The notes: generated by a model not told the origin, from the sequence alone. A stretch of 37,116 nt of DNA from Candidatus Bathyarchaeota archaeon (GCA_014730055.1 WJIV01000166.1:1-37116); one strand, 5' to 3'; positions 1 through 7,176 are shown, numbered from the stretch's first letter. Numbers and translations are program-made.

Positions 1-175
1 AATTAATATATTATTGAGTTAAAATCTATAGAAGGAACTTGATTGATGATTGAATTTTCCTGAGTAAAGGGGATATCTAATAAAATAATAGTTTCACATT
101 TTTTAAAAAAAACTCAATTTATTAAAAAGGGGATCGCATACTTAATAAAGTACGCAGTATCAGCAGATTTGAAGA

Positions 176-1138
176 GTGATTAATGTGAGCCTATTTAGAC
201 TCCGTCTATCAATGCTGGCAACAGTCTCGGTGATAATAGCCATATCTACATTGGGTCTAGCACTGATACTGTCCCTGACTGGTCAGTTTAATGTAACTAG
301 CTTGGCTGTTTTAATGGCCGTATTCAACTTGGCACAGTGGTTATTGGCACCCAAGTTAATCAACGCCATGTACAAGACTAGTGAGATAACTGGAGATGAT
401 AATCCCCGTCTAAAAAGGAGGGTGGAGGAACTATCTAAGCGTTCAGGTATCAAGACGCCTAAACTCATGATATCGAATATGGCGATACCCAACGCCTTTG
501 CATACGGATCTCCTCTAACTGGAAATCACGTAGCAGTTACCCGGGGCCTGCTGAACTCTCTTGATGATGGAGAGGTAGAGGCGGTCATTGGACACGAGCT
601 GGGGCACATCAAACACAGGGACGTGCAGGTCATGATGTTCATATCATTTCTACCCAGCCTTTTCTACATGATTGCGCGATCCACAATGTTCAGCCGCTAC
701 TACGGGGGAAGAGACCGGAGAAATAACGGGTCAACGGCACTACTAGGAGCAGCTTCGATGCTAATCTACTTCGTGCTGCTACTGTTCAACCTTAGTCTCA
801 GCAGGCTAAGAGAGTACTACGCAGACCAGCATAGTGCAAAGATAGTACCAGACGGTGCAAGAAAGCTTTCCAGCGGCTTGGCGAAAATCTCGGCCTCAAC
901 CTCGGTTATCACCAGGATGGGGGGACCGGCATCATTCAATGGTTACAAGGCACTATTTATTTCAGATCCCGATAAGGCTGGAGAGGATACTGAGCAGCTC
1001 ATCAGATCTGGGATGCTCAGCGGTGATGATCTCGTCCGGAATATGATGAATCGGAAGGTTAGCACTATTGAGAGGCTTGGTGAGTTGTTCTCAACACACC
1101 CAAATATCGTAAAGAGACTAAGAGCTTTGTATAGATAG
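176..1138 (+). CDS. htpX: HtpX-family membrane zinc metalloprotease (M48)
   Basis: Predicted integral membrane endopeptidase that degrades misfolded membrane proteins, with its active site on the cytoplasmic side. Two N-terminal hydrophobic helices lie at about residues 12-34 and 40-58. The zinc motif HELGH is at residues 140-144, and the third ligand region (E213 in REYYAD) follows two more hydrophobic segments at about 150-168 and 187-207. The order and the 320-residue length are normal for HtpX. The start is GTG at 176. A second GTG at 185 (codon 4) follows an SD-like GAGTGAT and may be the true start. A TATA-like TTAATAAA near 141-148 precedes it. The gene stands alone and ends at a T-rich run. 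Family assignment is secure; the substrate is not known. Confidence 0.93.
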   Translation: MINVSLFRLRLSMLATVSVIIAISTLGLALILSLTGQFNVTSLAVLMAVFNLAQWLLAPKLINAMYKTSEITGDDNPRLKRRVEELSKRSGIKTPKLMISNMAIPNAFAYGSPLTGNHVAVTRGLLNSLDDGEVEAVIGHELGHIKHRDVQVMMFISFLPSLFYMIARSTMFSRYYGGRDRRNNGSTALLGAASMLIYFVLLLFNLSLSRLREYYADQHSAKIVPDGARKLSSGLAKISASTSVITRMGGPASFNGYKALFISDPDKAGEDTEQLIRSGMLSGDDLVRNMMNRKVSTIERLGELFSTHPNIVKRLRALYR

Positions 1139-1170
1139 TGTTTTTTTTATTTTTTTTTATAAAAAAGGGA
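1139..1170. terminator. T-rich/A-rich transcription end between convergent genes
   Basis: Directly after the htpX stop there is a run of T broken by single A residues, followed by an A-rich run. Oligo-T termination is the usual archaeal mode, and the A-rich part would read as T on the other strand, where the small gene 1202-1369 ends. It could therefore serve both genes. Confidence 0.5.
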
Positions 1171-1201
1171 TTATAAAGATAATGAGAATATTTAGGCGAA
1201 A

Positions 1202-1369
1202 CTAGTCAGTGTTGCCTATGGTCTGTAATCCAATATCCTGCACTTGGTTTGGGCTTTTACTAATGGCATCCATTTGGCTTACCTTAACAGTGACTCTCGT
1301 CCATAGAACAATAACTACGCCTGATAGGAGCGCCATTGCAGAACCAAGGAATGTGTCAATTAAATCCAT
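1202..1369 (-). CDS. small single-pass membrane protein, hypothetical
   Basis: A 55-residue reading frame that I read by hand on the minus strand. It begins MDLIDTFLGSAMALLSGVV and has one hydrophobic segment at about residues 6-23, followed by a polar tail ending in GNTD. Composition and codon choice look protein-like. The forward frame over the same bases needs a non-ATG start and looks less natural. The ATG at 1369 is preceded by a stop codon in frame; only a weak SD-like TTGATG is seen upstream. A possible TATA (ATTAAAAAAT on the minus strand) is near 1478-1487. I do not recognise the family. The gene converges on htpX. Confidence 0.45.
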   Translation of the reverse strand: MDLIDTFLGSAMALLSGVVIVLWTRVTVKVSQMDAISKSPNQVQDIGLQTIGNTD

Positions 1370-1733
1370 TTTCATCAAGCCCTATAGATCTTGGACCACC
1401 TTATTACTCTAGGCAATAGAACAGATGTTCGAAAACATAGAACAGTGGTATCCTTCTTGCAGATCTAGGGACATCGATTTTTTAATACCGACCTAAAGTA
1501 CTAGGAGTCAAGATGTAAGGTGTATAATAATAAGTTTCTCACGTTTTTACCTTGAAGGAGAGAAGAAAGTATGTAGTTCTCGATATTCTACTTTCACAAC
1601 TTACTCAATAAAAGATTATTGAAAAAACCCATAGGTAGGCTGAATTATATCGGATAAAAGTTTCAAGAAGTGAATTTAAATCTATGATAGTAAGAGTTTT
1701 AGGAAACCGTTAATGAGAAAAGACGAATAACAC
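1370..1733. other. intergenic stretch with divergent promoter signals only
   Basis: No convincing gene is seen in these 364 bases. A short perfect hairpin (ATGTT-CGAA-AACAT) sits near 1424-1437. On the plus strand an AT-rich element (GAATTTAAATC) near 1671-1681 could be the TATA box of the gene starting at 1734. On the minus strand a TATA-like element near 1478-1487 could serve the small gene 1202-1369. Confidence 0.4.
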
Positions 1734-2294
1734 TTGAATAGTGAAGAATCCTTGCCAGAATTGAACGAAGAAAAGGATAACTTTATCAAAATTGATCTTG
1801 ATAAGAGCCTTAGAAGATATCTTAATTATTTAAAGAAAATAAAAAATATCAAAGATGAGGAGGAGGCTATAGAGTCAGCTCTCCAGATATATAAAAAACT
1901 TAACATGCATGAGTGGATGCCCTACATCTATAGATCAGGAAATGAAAGACTCCTAATAATAAGCCACGGGATGTTTAATGATATACTCAGTACGATCCCT
2001 GAGTCAAGATTATTCGACCTGGCAAAATCAATTGCCCTTAAGAGAAAAGTACTGAGAACCTTCGACCCTAACCTAGATTTAACTCAAGTGGACAACTGGA
2101 GTATAATCCTTAATGAGATGGAAAATCTAGGGTGGGGGAAGTTTACCCGAGATGGAGACGAGATCAAAATAGAATATCCCGGTATCCCTTTAGTATTTAT
2201 TAGAGGATACCTTGAGGCACTCTTCAACCAAGAGTTCTGTGCCCATGTAACTATGGATGGAAAAATAATGGTCCTAAGACCCCAGAAATCCTAA
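1734..2294 (+). CDS. hypothetical protein with RHH-like N-terminus
   Basis: A 186-residue protein of no family I recognise. Residues about 17-56 have the pattern of a ribbon-helix-helix DNA-binding unit: a short strand (IKIDLD), then helices rich in Leu and Lys, then EEAIESALQIYKK. The middle, about 60-110, is mixed helix. The C-terminal 60 residues contain NWSIILNEMENLGWG and GIPLVFIRGYLEALF, loosely like the C-terminal part of 4-vinyl-reductase (V4R) small-molecule-binding domains; that similarity is weak. The only start in frame near the 5' end is TTG at 1734, with no clear SD. The stop overlaps the stop of the convergent Lrp gene by four bases. A DNA-binding sensor is one possible reading, as inference only. 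Confidence 0.75.
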   Translation: MNSEESLPELNEEKDNFIKIDLDKSLRRYLNYLKKIKNIKDEEEAIESALQIYKKLNMHEWMPYIYRSGNERLLIISHGMFNDILSTIPESRLFDLAKSIALKRKVLRTFDPNLDLTQVDNWSIILNEMENLGWGKFTRDGDEIKIEYPGIPLVFIRGYLEALFNQEFCAHVTMDGKIMVLRPQKS

Positions 2295-2737
2295 AGGCCA
2301 GTACACGGACAACGCTTGTAAGGACCAATAACCACGTTTACTTCGGTCCCCGTAATAGCCTCAATGTTAAGCTTGGACTCCAAGAACTGTTTGAGTTCTT
2401 CCATATCCTTGAATATTACCTCTACAAACATATCCCAGTTACCAGTAGTCCTGTAAAGAACCTGTACGTCAGGATTATCAGCAAGAAGTTCCACAACATC
2501 CATCAGTCTTGTTGGATTAATTTTCAGACCAATGAAGGCCTTTATAATCCTACCAATCTTGTGATAATCAAGAAGAAGATTAAACTGCTTAATTATTCCC
2601 TCATCGAGCATTTTTTGCACCCTTTTCCTGACTGTTGTATCACTAACTCCTACCTCCTCAGCGATATCAGTATAGGATTTCCGTGCATCTTTATTTAGAG
2701 ACCTTATTATTCTAAGATCTGTCCTATCTAGAGACAT
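2291..2737 (-). CDS. Lrp/AsnC-family transcriptional regulator
   Basis: A 148-residue regulator with the usual two-part build. A winged helix-turn-helix lies at about residues 1-55 (DLRIIRSLNKDARKSYTDIA, then GVSDTTVRKRVQKM). It is followed by an alpha-beta ligand-binding (RAM) domain with the GLKINPTR and TTGNWDMFVEV segments. An unusual Cys pair sits near the end (KRCPCTGL). The ATG at 2737 is preceded by a strong purine-rich SD (GAAGGGGG). TATA-like elements for this gene lie near 2783-2791 and 2815-2830 (minus strand). Family known to respond to amino acids or related metabolites; the target is not known. A palindrome in the upstream region could be its own operator or that of the divergent unit. 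Confidence 0.93.
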   Translation of the reverse strand: MSLDRTDLRIIRSLNKDARKSYTDIAEEVGVSDTTVRKRVQKMLDEGIIKQFNLLLDYHKIGRIIKAFIGLKINPTRLMDVVELLADNPDVQVLYRTTGNWDMFVEVIFKDMEELKQFLESKLNIEAITGTEVNVVIGPYKRCPCTGL

Positions 2738-2985
2738 CGCGTTTTCCCCCTTCTATAAATAATATGAACTTTTTCAACAATACTTTATACAATCCAGTCA
2801 ACATTATTTATCATCCTTTTAAATAAAAAGTTCGGTAATTATTATATATACTTGTCGGTTTTCGAGGGGTTTATTCGAAAAACGATGACATTGCTTAATT
2901 TTTTTAATGAAAAAATTGGAAAAACGAATTCTTACAATTCCATTAAGAAAAAAAGGGTGTAAACTATATTACTATTAGAATAAGA
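2738..2985. promoter_or_regulatory. divergent promoter region with imperfect inverted repeat
   Basis: AT-rich spacer between lrp (minus) and the 2986 gene (plus). For the plus direction a TATA-like ATTATATATA is at 2841-2850. Immediately after it is an inverted repeat, arms 2855-2865 (TCGGTTTTCGA) and 2875-2885 (TCGAAAAACGA), 10 of 11 positions complementary with a 9-base spacer. Its position over the expected transcription start would suit a repressor site, plausibly for the adjacent Lrp protein. Confidence 0.45.
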
Positions 2986-3264
2986 ATGGAATACAATAAT
3001 TTAGTGAAAAAAGTACCCAGAACCCTAAGAAAGCCTTTGTCAGAGAATCTTATAGATATGTTGCTAGAGAGTGGTGAAGAAACTCCGATTCCTCCTTCAT
3101 TAGCTAAAATAATATTGCACTATATGCAGAGAGACCAATTAGATAGCCAAGCAGGTCTAAGTAGCCTGCTTAGGGCCTCTTACGAAGCTGCTCCTGATAA
3201 AACACTGGAAATAATTGAGAAATATAACTTGGAGGAAATACTCGTTACGCTAAGACCCGCCTAA
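2986..3264 (+). CDS. hypothetical helical protein upstream of mer
   Basis: A 92-residue, soluble, mostly helical protein with no cysteine motif, signal peptide or membrane segment. It contains the basic stretch VKKVPRTLRKPL near the start. I do not recognise the family. The ATG at 2986 is the first start after the TATA-like element at 2841-2850. The stop is 27 bases before the mer ATG and no promoter is obvious between them, so the two are probably co-transcribed. A role linked to Mer is possible but rests only on position. Confidence 0.75.
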   Translation: MEYNNLVKKVPRTLRKPLSENLIDMLLESGEETPIPPSLAKIILHYMQRDQLDSQAGLSSLLRASYEAAPDKTLEIIEKYNLEEILVTLRPA

Positions 3265-3291
3265 ACTATTGGGCAGGTTGGAGACATTAAG

Positions 3292-4290
3292 ATGAAGGGC
3301 TTTGGCATAGAGTTCGTACCGATGGAGCTTTTCTGGAAAACCACTTATTATACTATGCAAGCTGAAAAACTCGGTTACGATAGTATATGGATAACAGATC
3401 ACTTCAACAACAGAAATGTATATGTTAGCCTTTCCTTCATAGCAAACTACACAGATCGTATAAAACTTGGTCCTGGAGTAACAAATCCATACTTAATACA
3501 TCCTGTTATAACGGCTCAGAGCGTAGCAAGCCTAAACGAAGTGGCCCCTGGACGCGTCTTATGTGGAATAGGAGCAGGAGACAAAACCACCTTAGAGATG
3601 CTCGGAGTAAAAATGAAATCCCCTCTTACTGCGATGAGGGAATCAGTTGAGCTTGTTAAAAAGCAACTAAACAGAGAAAAAGGAGCCTATGAGGGAAAGA
3701 TATACCAAGCTCTACCTGGTTCCAGATTTAATTTTAAGGTTAAAACAGACATCCCGATATACATTGGAGCTCAAGGACCAAAGATGTTACAACTCGCAGG
3801 AGAGATAGGTGATGGAGCACTAATAAATGCAAGTCACCCGGATGATATTCAGCGTGCTGTCGGATTGATATCTCAAGGGGCAAGAAAAGCAGGAAAGAGC
3901 GTCGATGATATTGATATCGCTGCTTATACGTCATTCTCAATTGCTGATGAAAAGAAGAAAGCGATCAAAAGCGTAGTACCCGTCGTAGCATATATCGTAG
4001 CTGGTAGCCCAAGTTTTATCCTCGAAAAACATGATATCTCAATAGAAAACGCTGAGAGTATAAAATCAGAGTTAGCCAACAGGAACTGGGGAAAAGCCTT
4101 CGGTTCAGTTAAACCTGAGATGATTGAAGCTTTTTCCATCTGTGGCAACCCAGATCAATGCACTGAGAAAATTGACAGCCTATTCAAAACAGGTGTAAAC
4201 CACTTCATAACAGGGTCACCTTTGGGCCCTAATAAGAAAGAAGCCATAAATCTCTTCGGTCACGAAGTAATGCCACATTTCAAAGAATAA
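3292..4290 (+). CDS. mer: 5,10-methylenetetrahydromethanopterin reductase (Mer), F420-dependent
   Basis: Predicted cytoplasmic enzyme that interconverts methylene- and methyl-tetrahydromethanopterin using reduced coenzyme F420. It is a TIM-barrel of the bacterial luciferase-like family. The 332-residue length and several segments match true Mer rather than generic family members: GFGIEFVPMELFWK at the N-terminus, WITDHFNNRNVY, IKLGPGVTNPY, CGIGAGDKTT, IPIYIGAQGPKM, GDGALINASHP and the ending FITGSPLGPNKKEAI. The ATG at 3292 follows GGTTGGAG. The upstream small gene is probably in the same transcript. Mer serves methanogenesis or the archaeal Wood-Ljungdahl pathway; no other C1 genes are in the window, so which one applies is not shown. 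Another F420/flavin oxidoreductase of the superfamily lies at 26153-27106. Confidence 0.88.
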   Translation: MKGFGIEFVPMELFWKTTYYTMQAEKLGYDSIWITDHFNNRNVYVSLSFIANYTDRIKLGPGVTNPYLIHPVITAQSVASLNEVAPGRVLCGIGAGDKTTLEMLGVKMKSPLTAMRESVELVKKQLNREKGAYEGKIYQALPGSRFNFKVKTDIPIYIGAQGPKMLQLAGEIGDGALINASHPDDIQRAVGLISQGARKAGKSVDDIDIAAYTSFSIADEKKKAIKSVVPVVAYIVAGSPSFILEKHDISIENAESIKSELANRNWGKAFGSVKPEMIEAFSICGNPDQCTEKIDSLFKTGVNHFITGSPLGPNKKEAINLFGHEVMPHFKE

Positions 4291-4300
4291 ACACCTTTCC

Positions 4301-4324
4301 CTATTTTTTTAATAATAAAAATAG
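4301..4324 (+). terminator. AT-rich hairpin after mer
   Basis: A perfect 8-bp inverted repeat (CTATTTTT / AAAAATAG) with an 8-base loop begins ten bases after the mer stop. With its T run it is a plausible end of the mer transcript. Confidence 0.45.
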
Positions 4325-4359
4325 TGGGTATTATTAAATTGGAAAACCTTTATTCTATA

Positions 4360-4374
4360 TAGAACATAGTTCTA
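4360..4374. promoter_or_regulatory. perfect palindrome at the MFS gene start (possible operator)
   Basis: TAGAAC-ATA-GTTCTA, two perfect 6-bp arms around three bases, ends four bases before the TTG start of the transporter gene. A TATA-like TTATTAAA is at about 4331-4338. The site would overlap the transcription start region, which suits repression. No binding protein can be named from the sequence. Confidence 0.4.
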
Positions 4375-4378
4375 GGAT

Positions 4379-5590
4379 TTGTTAATTAAGAGACCTACGG
4401 GGTTTGATAGAGATATTACCTTGCTAACTGTTAGCATGTTTATCCGTAGAATAGTTATGGGCTTTCTGCAAATTGTCAGGGCTATATACTTCGCATATCT
4501 TGGTTACAGCCCCATAAAAATTGGAATTCTCCTCAGTATAGCAACGGCAGTTAGTGCATTACATAATATAACTTTCGGCTATCTATGCGATAGATATGGG
4601 AGAAAGCCATTTCTAATCCTCGGAGGTATATTCGCAACCCTTAGAATGGTGATATTCGCAGTTACACAAGACTTTTGGATGCTTGCACTCGGACAGGGGC
4701 TAGGAGCATTGGGTGAGGGCGTTGGTGCAGGTCAACCAGTTGTATCTGGGTACATAACTGACAAGGTCGATGCAAGGGATCGTCCTGGTGTATATAGCGG
4801 AATGGCCATAACTAACAGCCTATCGGCTACATTAGGTTCTGCTCTAGGAGGGCTACCCATATATCTGGAGGCTAGAGGTTATGATATCATTACAGCTCAT
4901 CAGATACTCTGGTGGGTAAGTGCCGGGATATCCGCTATAAGCCTTATTTTCGTTCTATTCATAAACGAGTCTAGTGGAAAAAGGAAAAGTAGGGAGTTGT
5001 TCAAACTCGAGAAACCGAGGAACTGGGGACCTATATTGAAGTTCAGTCTTATTCGAGGAAGTAACGGTCTGGCTTGGGGTATTGCAGATAGTTTAACCCC
5101 TCTTTACTTTTTCTACAGGTTCGAGGTAGGTGCAGATTCTTTAGGACCAGTTTATGCTCTGGCAAGATTTCTCTCAATATTCTCTTATTTGCTAATCCCA
5201 AGAATAGTTGAGAGGTTCGGCTATGTTAAGACAATAATAGCTTCAAGGGTATCCTCGGCGTTTTTAACTTTTTTAATTGCACTTTCAGGCTCTTATTTCA
5301 TAGCTTTATTCATCCTTGTTGTTAATCGGCTAGTTACGCTATTCAGTATGCCTATAAGGCAGACATTTGCCTCAAGTATAGTAGACCCTGATGAGACAGC
5401 CACTGCTATTGGGATTAGCAGCTTTGCTAGGATGGGGATGCAGACTGCTGCACCCACTCTTGCTGGTTTTATGTTCGAAGCCTTAAGTTTAACTACCCCA
5501 TTCATGGTTGGCTCTTTTCTTATGGTTTTGAATGGTGTACTTTACTGGCATTATTTTGGAAGAGAGGAAAAAGTAGTAAAAATCATTTAA
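4379..5590 (+). CDS. major facilitator superfamily (MFS) transporter
   Basis: A 403-residue polytopic membrane protein with about twelve hydrophobic segments in two halves. The MFS signature between helices 2 and 3 is clear (GYLCDRYGRKPF). Other typical features are the glycine-rich stretch LGQGLGALGEGVGAGQP near helix 4 and a basic central loop (SSGKRKSRELFKLEKPR). Substrate cannot be told; drug-type or sugar/metabolite exporters share this shape. The start is TTG at 4379. An AGGA lies almost against it, so translation may be leaderless or nearly so. The gene is preceded by a palindrome at 4360-4374. It resembles the second transporter at 29369-30580 in length and motif A. Confidence 0.9.
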   Translation: MLIKRPTGFDRDITLLTVSMFIRRIVMGFLQIVRAIYFAYLGYSPIKIGILLSIATAVSALHNITFGYLCDRYGRKPFLILGGIFATLRMVIFAVTQDFWMLALGQGLGALGEGVGAGQPVVSGYITDKVDARDRPGVYSGMAITNSLSATLGSALGGLPIYLEARGYDIITAHQILWWVSAGISAISLIFVLFINESSGKRKSRELFKLEKPRNWGPILKFSLIRGSNGLAWGIADSLTPLYFFYRFEVGADSLGPVYALARFLSIFSYLLIPRIVERFGYVKTIIASRVSSAFLTFLIALSGSYFIALFILVVNRLVTLFSMPIRQTFASSIVDPDETATAIGISSFARMGMQTAAPTLAGFMFEALSLTTPFMVGSFLMVLNGVLYWHYFGREEKVVKII

Positions 5591-5637
5591 TATTACGTAT
5601 TAGAAAAAAATAATATGTTCACTGATATTGGTATATC

Positions 5638-5823
5638 ATGTGCGAGTTTACAGTTATTGTTGAGGGTGAGAAGATAATGGAGGACGTGGTTTATGCGTCT
5701 CTAGACAACGAGGGCATAACACTGAGAGACATAATCGGCAAAACTATATTTATTAAAAAAGCATACGTAAAAAAAGTAGATGTGATGAAAACAGAACTTA
5801 TTCTGGAGAGACTTGAGCAATGA
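5638..5823 (+). CDS. cooT: CooT-family nickel-binding protein
   Basis: A 61-residue protein beginning MCEFTVIVEG. CooT-family proteins are about this size and bind nickel through Cys2, which is present. The body alternates beta strands (VYASLDNEGITLRDIIG, then KKAYVKKVDVM) as in that small SH3-like fold. In bacteria CooT is linked to nickel supply for carbon monoxide dehydrogenase. A TATA-like AATAATAT at 5609-5616 is centred about 26 bases before the ATG, so the mRNA may be leaderless. The gene overlaps the next one by four bases (ATGA type), a sign of translational coupling. Together with mer nearby it hints at a CODH/Wood-Ljungdahl context (inference). Confidence 0.72.
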   Translation: MCEFTVIVEGEKIMEDVVYASLDNEGITLRDIIGKTIFIKKAYVKKVDVMKTELILERLEQ

Positions 5824-6026
5824 GCGAAAAGAAGCTAAGGCTAAAGAAACTCGTTGAACATTGGATGGAGCACAATGAAGATCATGTTAAGAGATTCAGA
5901 GAAGCTGCCCACGAGGCAAAAGAGTTGGGATTAAATCAAGTTGAATTACAGCTATATAACGCTGCAGAAAATGGGGATAAAGTATCAAAGAGTCTTCTTA
6001 AAGCTCTAGAAGCATTTGAGCAATAG
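5820..6026 (+). CDS. small helical protein coupled to cooT
   Basis: A 68-residue, highly charged, all-helical protein (LKKLVEHWMEHNEDHVKRFR, then AAHEAKELGL, then SKSLLKALEAFEQ). It has three His within the first helical stretch (HWMEHNEDH), which could bind metal, though no established motif is present. The ATG overlaps the cooT stop by four bases, so the two are co-translated. I recall similar small helical genes next to cooT-like genes in other anaerobic archaea, but I cannot give a function. It ends seven bases before the convergent RAM-domain gene. Confidence 0.72.
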   Translation: MSEKKLRLKKLVEHWMEHNEDHVKRFREAAHEAKELGLNQVELQLYNAAENGDKVSKSLLKALEAFEQ

Positions 6027-6032
6027 ATTTCA

Positions 6033-6275
6033 TTATTTCTCATTAATCACTATGAATGTGATTGTGTTTTTTATGTCATCTTTTCCACGGATTTTTCTTG
6101 TTACAAGTCTGCTAAGTTCTTCTCTATTATTGACTCGGACTTTTACTAATATATCATATACTCCATAGAGGATGTAGGATTCAATTACCTCCGGGTAACT
6201 TTCTATCCTATCCATAACTTCTTTTTCAGAACCAAGTTCCGCGTTCATCATTATATATGCGGTGAGCATCCTCAA
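6033..6275 (-). CDS. stand-alone Lrp/AsnC ligand-binding (RAM) domain protein
   Basis: An 80-residue protein equivalent to only the C-terminal half of an Lrp/AsnC regulator: MLTAYIMMNAELGSEKEVMD, ESYILYGVYDILVKVRVNN and the closing KNTITFIVINEK strands. No helix-turn-helix is present. Such single-domain proteins form ring oligomers and either bind amino acids alone or modulate full-length Lrp partners. The long frame opens at TTG 6275; the ATG at 6269 (codon 3) is the likelier start. It lies convergent to cooT and divergent from coaD. The closest full-length candidate partner in the window is at 2291-2737. Confidence 0.85.
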   Translation of the reverse strand: MRMLTAYIMMNAELGSEKEVMDRIESYPEVIESYILYGVYDILVKVRVNNREELSRLVTRKIRGKDDIKNTITFIVINEK

Positions 6276-6389
6276 TCCCTGATAGATAATAGGAATACAA
6301 CAAATATAATCTTAATTCTAAAAGGAATCAATTAGGAGCTGTTTTCCATTTATTCTTTCTTTTAAATATCTAAGTGGGGTATTCATATC

Positions 6390-6920
6390 ATGGATGGATT
6401 TATAAGGGCAGTATATCCCGGTAGCTTCGATCCCATAACATACGGTCACCTAGACATCATCAAGAGAGCATCAAGTCTATTCGATGAGGTGATAATTGCC
6501 ATTGGTAAGAACCCAGAGAAAGAGCAGACCTTCACAGAGGAAGAGAGGGTAAAATTCGTTGTTGAATCCCTTAGAGGAGACTCGGAGGAGCTTGATAATG
6601 TTAAGGTTGATACCTTTAATGAACTACTGGTAAATTATGCTAAACGAAACGGGGTCAAGGTGATAATTCGAGGAATGAGAGCCATAACTGACTTTGAGAG
6701 GGAGTTCCAGATGGCACTGGCTAACATGGACATGGCACCAGAGATAGAGACAGTATTCCTAGTAACCCGGCCCAGAAGCATGCCCATAAGCTCGAGCCTA
6801 GTCAGGGAAATTGCCTCCTATGGTGGTGATGTAACGAAGTACACGACGCCCTTGGTAGAAAAGGCTCTCAGAAGAAAATACCTTGAAGATAATGAAGGAT
6901 CATACGAAAAACATAGTTAG
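6390..6920 (+). CDS. coaD: phosphopantetheine adenylyltransferase, bacterial type
   Basis: Predicted to transfer AMP from ATP to 4'-phosphopantetheine, the next-to-last step of coenzyme A synthesis. The nucleotidyltransferase TxGH motif is at residues 17-20 in YPGSFDPITYGHLD. The bacterial CoaD hallmarks follow: AIGKNPEKEQTFT, IIRGMRAITDFE at about 92-103, and the ISSSLVRE motif at 133-140. Length is 176, slightly longer than usual because of a charged tail. Most archaea use a different, eukaryote-like PPAT lacking these features, so transfer from bacteria is likely. TATA-like CTTTTAAATATC is at 6358-6369, and GTGGGG lies before the ATG. It appears to be a single-gene unit. Confidence 0.9.
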   Translation: MDGFIRAVYPGSFDPITYGHLDIIKRASSLFDEVIIAIGKNPEKEQTFTEEERVKFVVESLRGDSEELDNVKVDTFNELLVNYAKRNGVKVIIRGMRAITDFEREFQMALANMDMAPEIETVFLVTRPRSMPISSSLVREIASYGGDVTKYTTPLVEKALRRKYLEDNEGSYEKHS

Positions 6921-6972
6921 AAAACTCTAGTCTGAGTTGAGAAAAATATCCGGACATACTGACATTTCTTAG

Positions 6973-7176
6973 ACTAAAATACATTCTCAACTTGCCTCAC
7001 TATTAAAGTCCCGAAACTATGGAGATATACACTCCAGTGATGAAATCCATGTAATCAATAAAAAACCATCAAGCACCAACTGATGCCCAAAGAAAGATGG
7101 TGTAATTGCTACTGGATGGAAGAATCAGTTAAAATCCCTTAGAAGGTCTTTGGATGGCCCTGATAAAAGAGTTTGA
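6973..7176 (+). pseudogene. possible decayed ORF, perhaps a transposase fragment
   Basis: In one frame there are 36 open codons (6973-7080), one TGA, then 30 more open codons to a second TGA at 7174. The translation includes LLKSRNYGDIHSSDEIHVIN before the stop and IATGWKNQLKSLRRSLDG after it. The SRNYGDIHSSDE part loosely resembles the first catalytic-Asp strand of some archaeal DDE transposases (pattern GD-W-ADE), but the match is weak. No terminal inverted repeats were seen. It could equally be chance in non-coding DNA. Confidence 0.22.

Noticed and set aside
43..63. TGATGA followed by CTGA near the window start
   Set aside because: Too little sequence between the boxes and no second box pair, so no C/D RNA can be supported.
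1209..1412. Plus-strand 67-residue frame starting with a non-ATG codon
   Set aside because: It overlaps the much more protein-like minus-strand frame at 1202-1369 and has unnatural composition.
7037..7083. C/D box-like small RNA (GTGATGA ... CTGA)
   Set aside because: The two boxes are about 40 bases apart, but no internal D'/C' boxes or closing terminal stem was seen; short motifs like these occur by chance.
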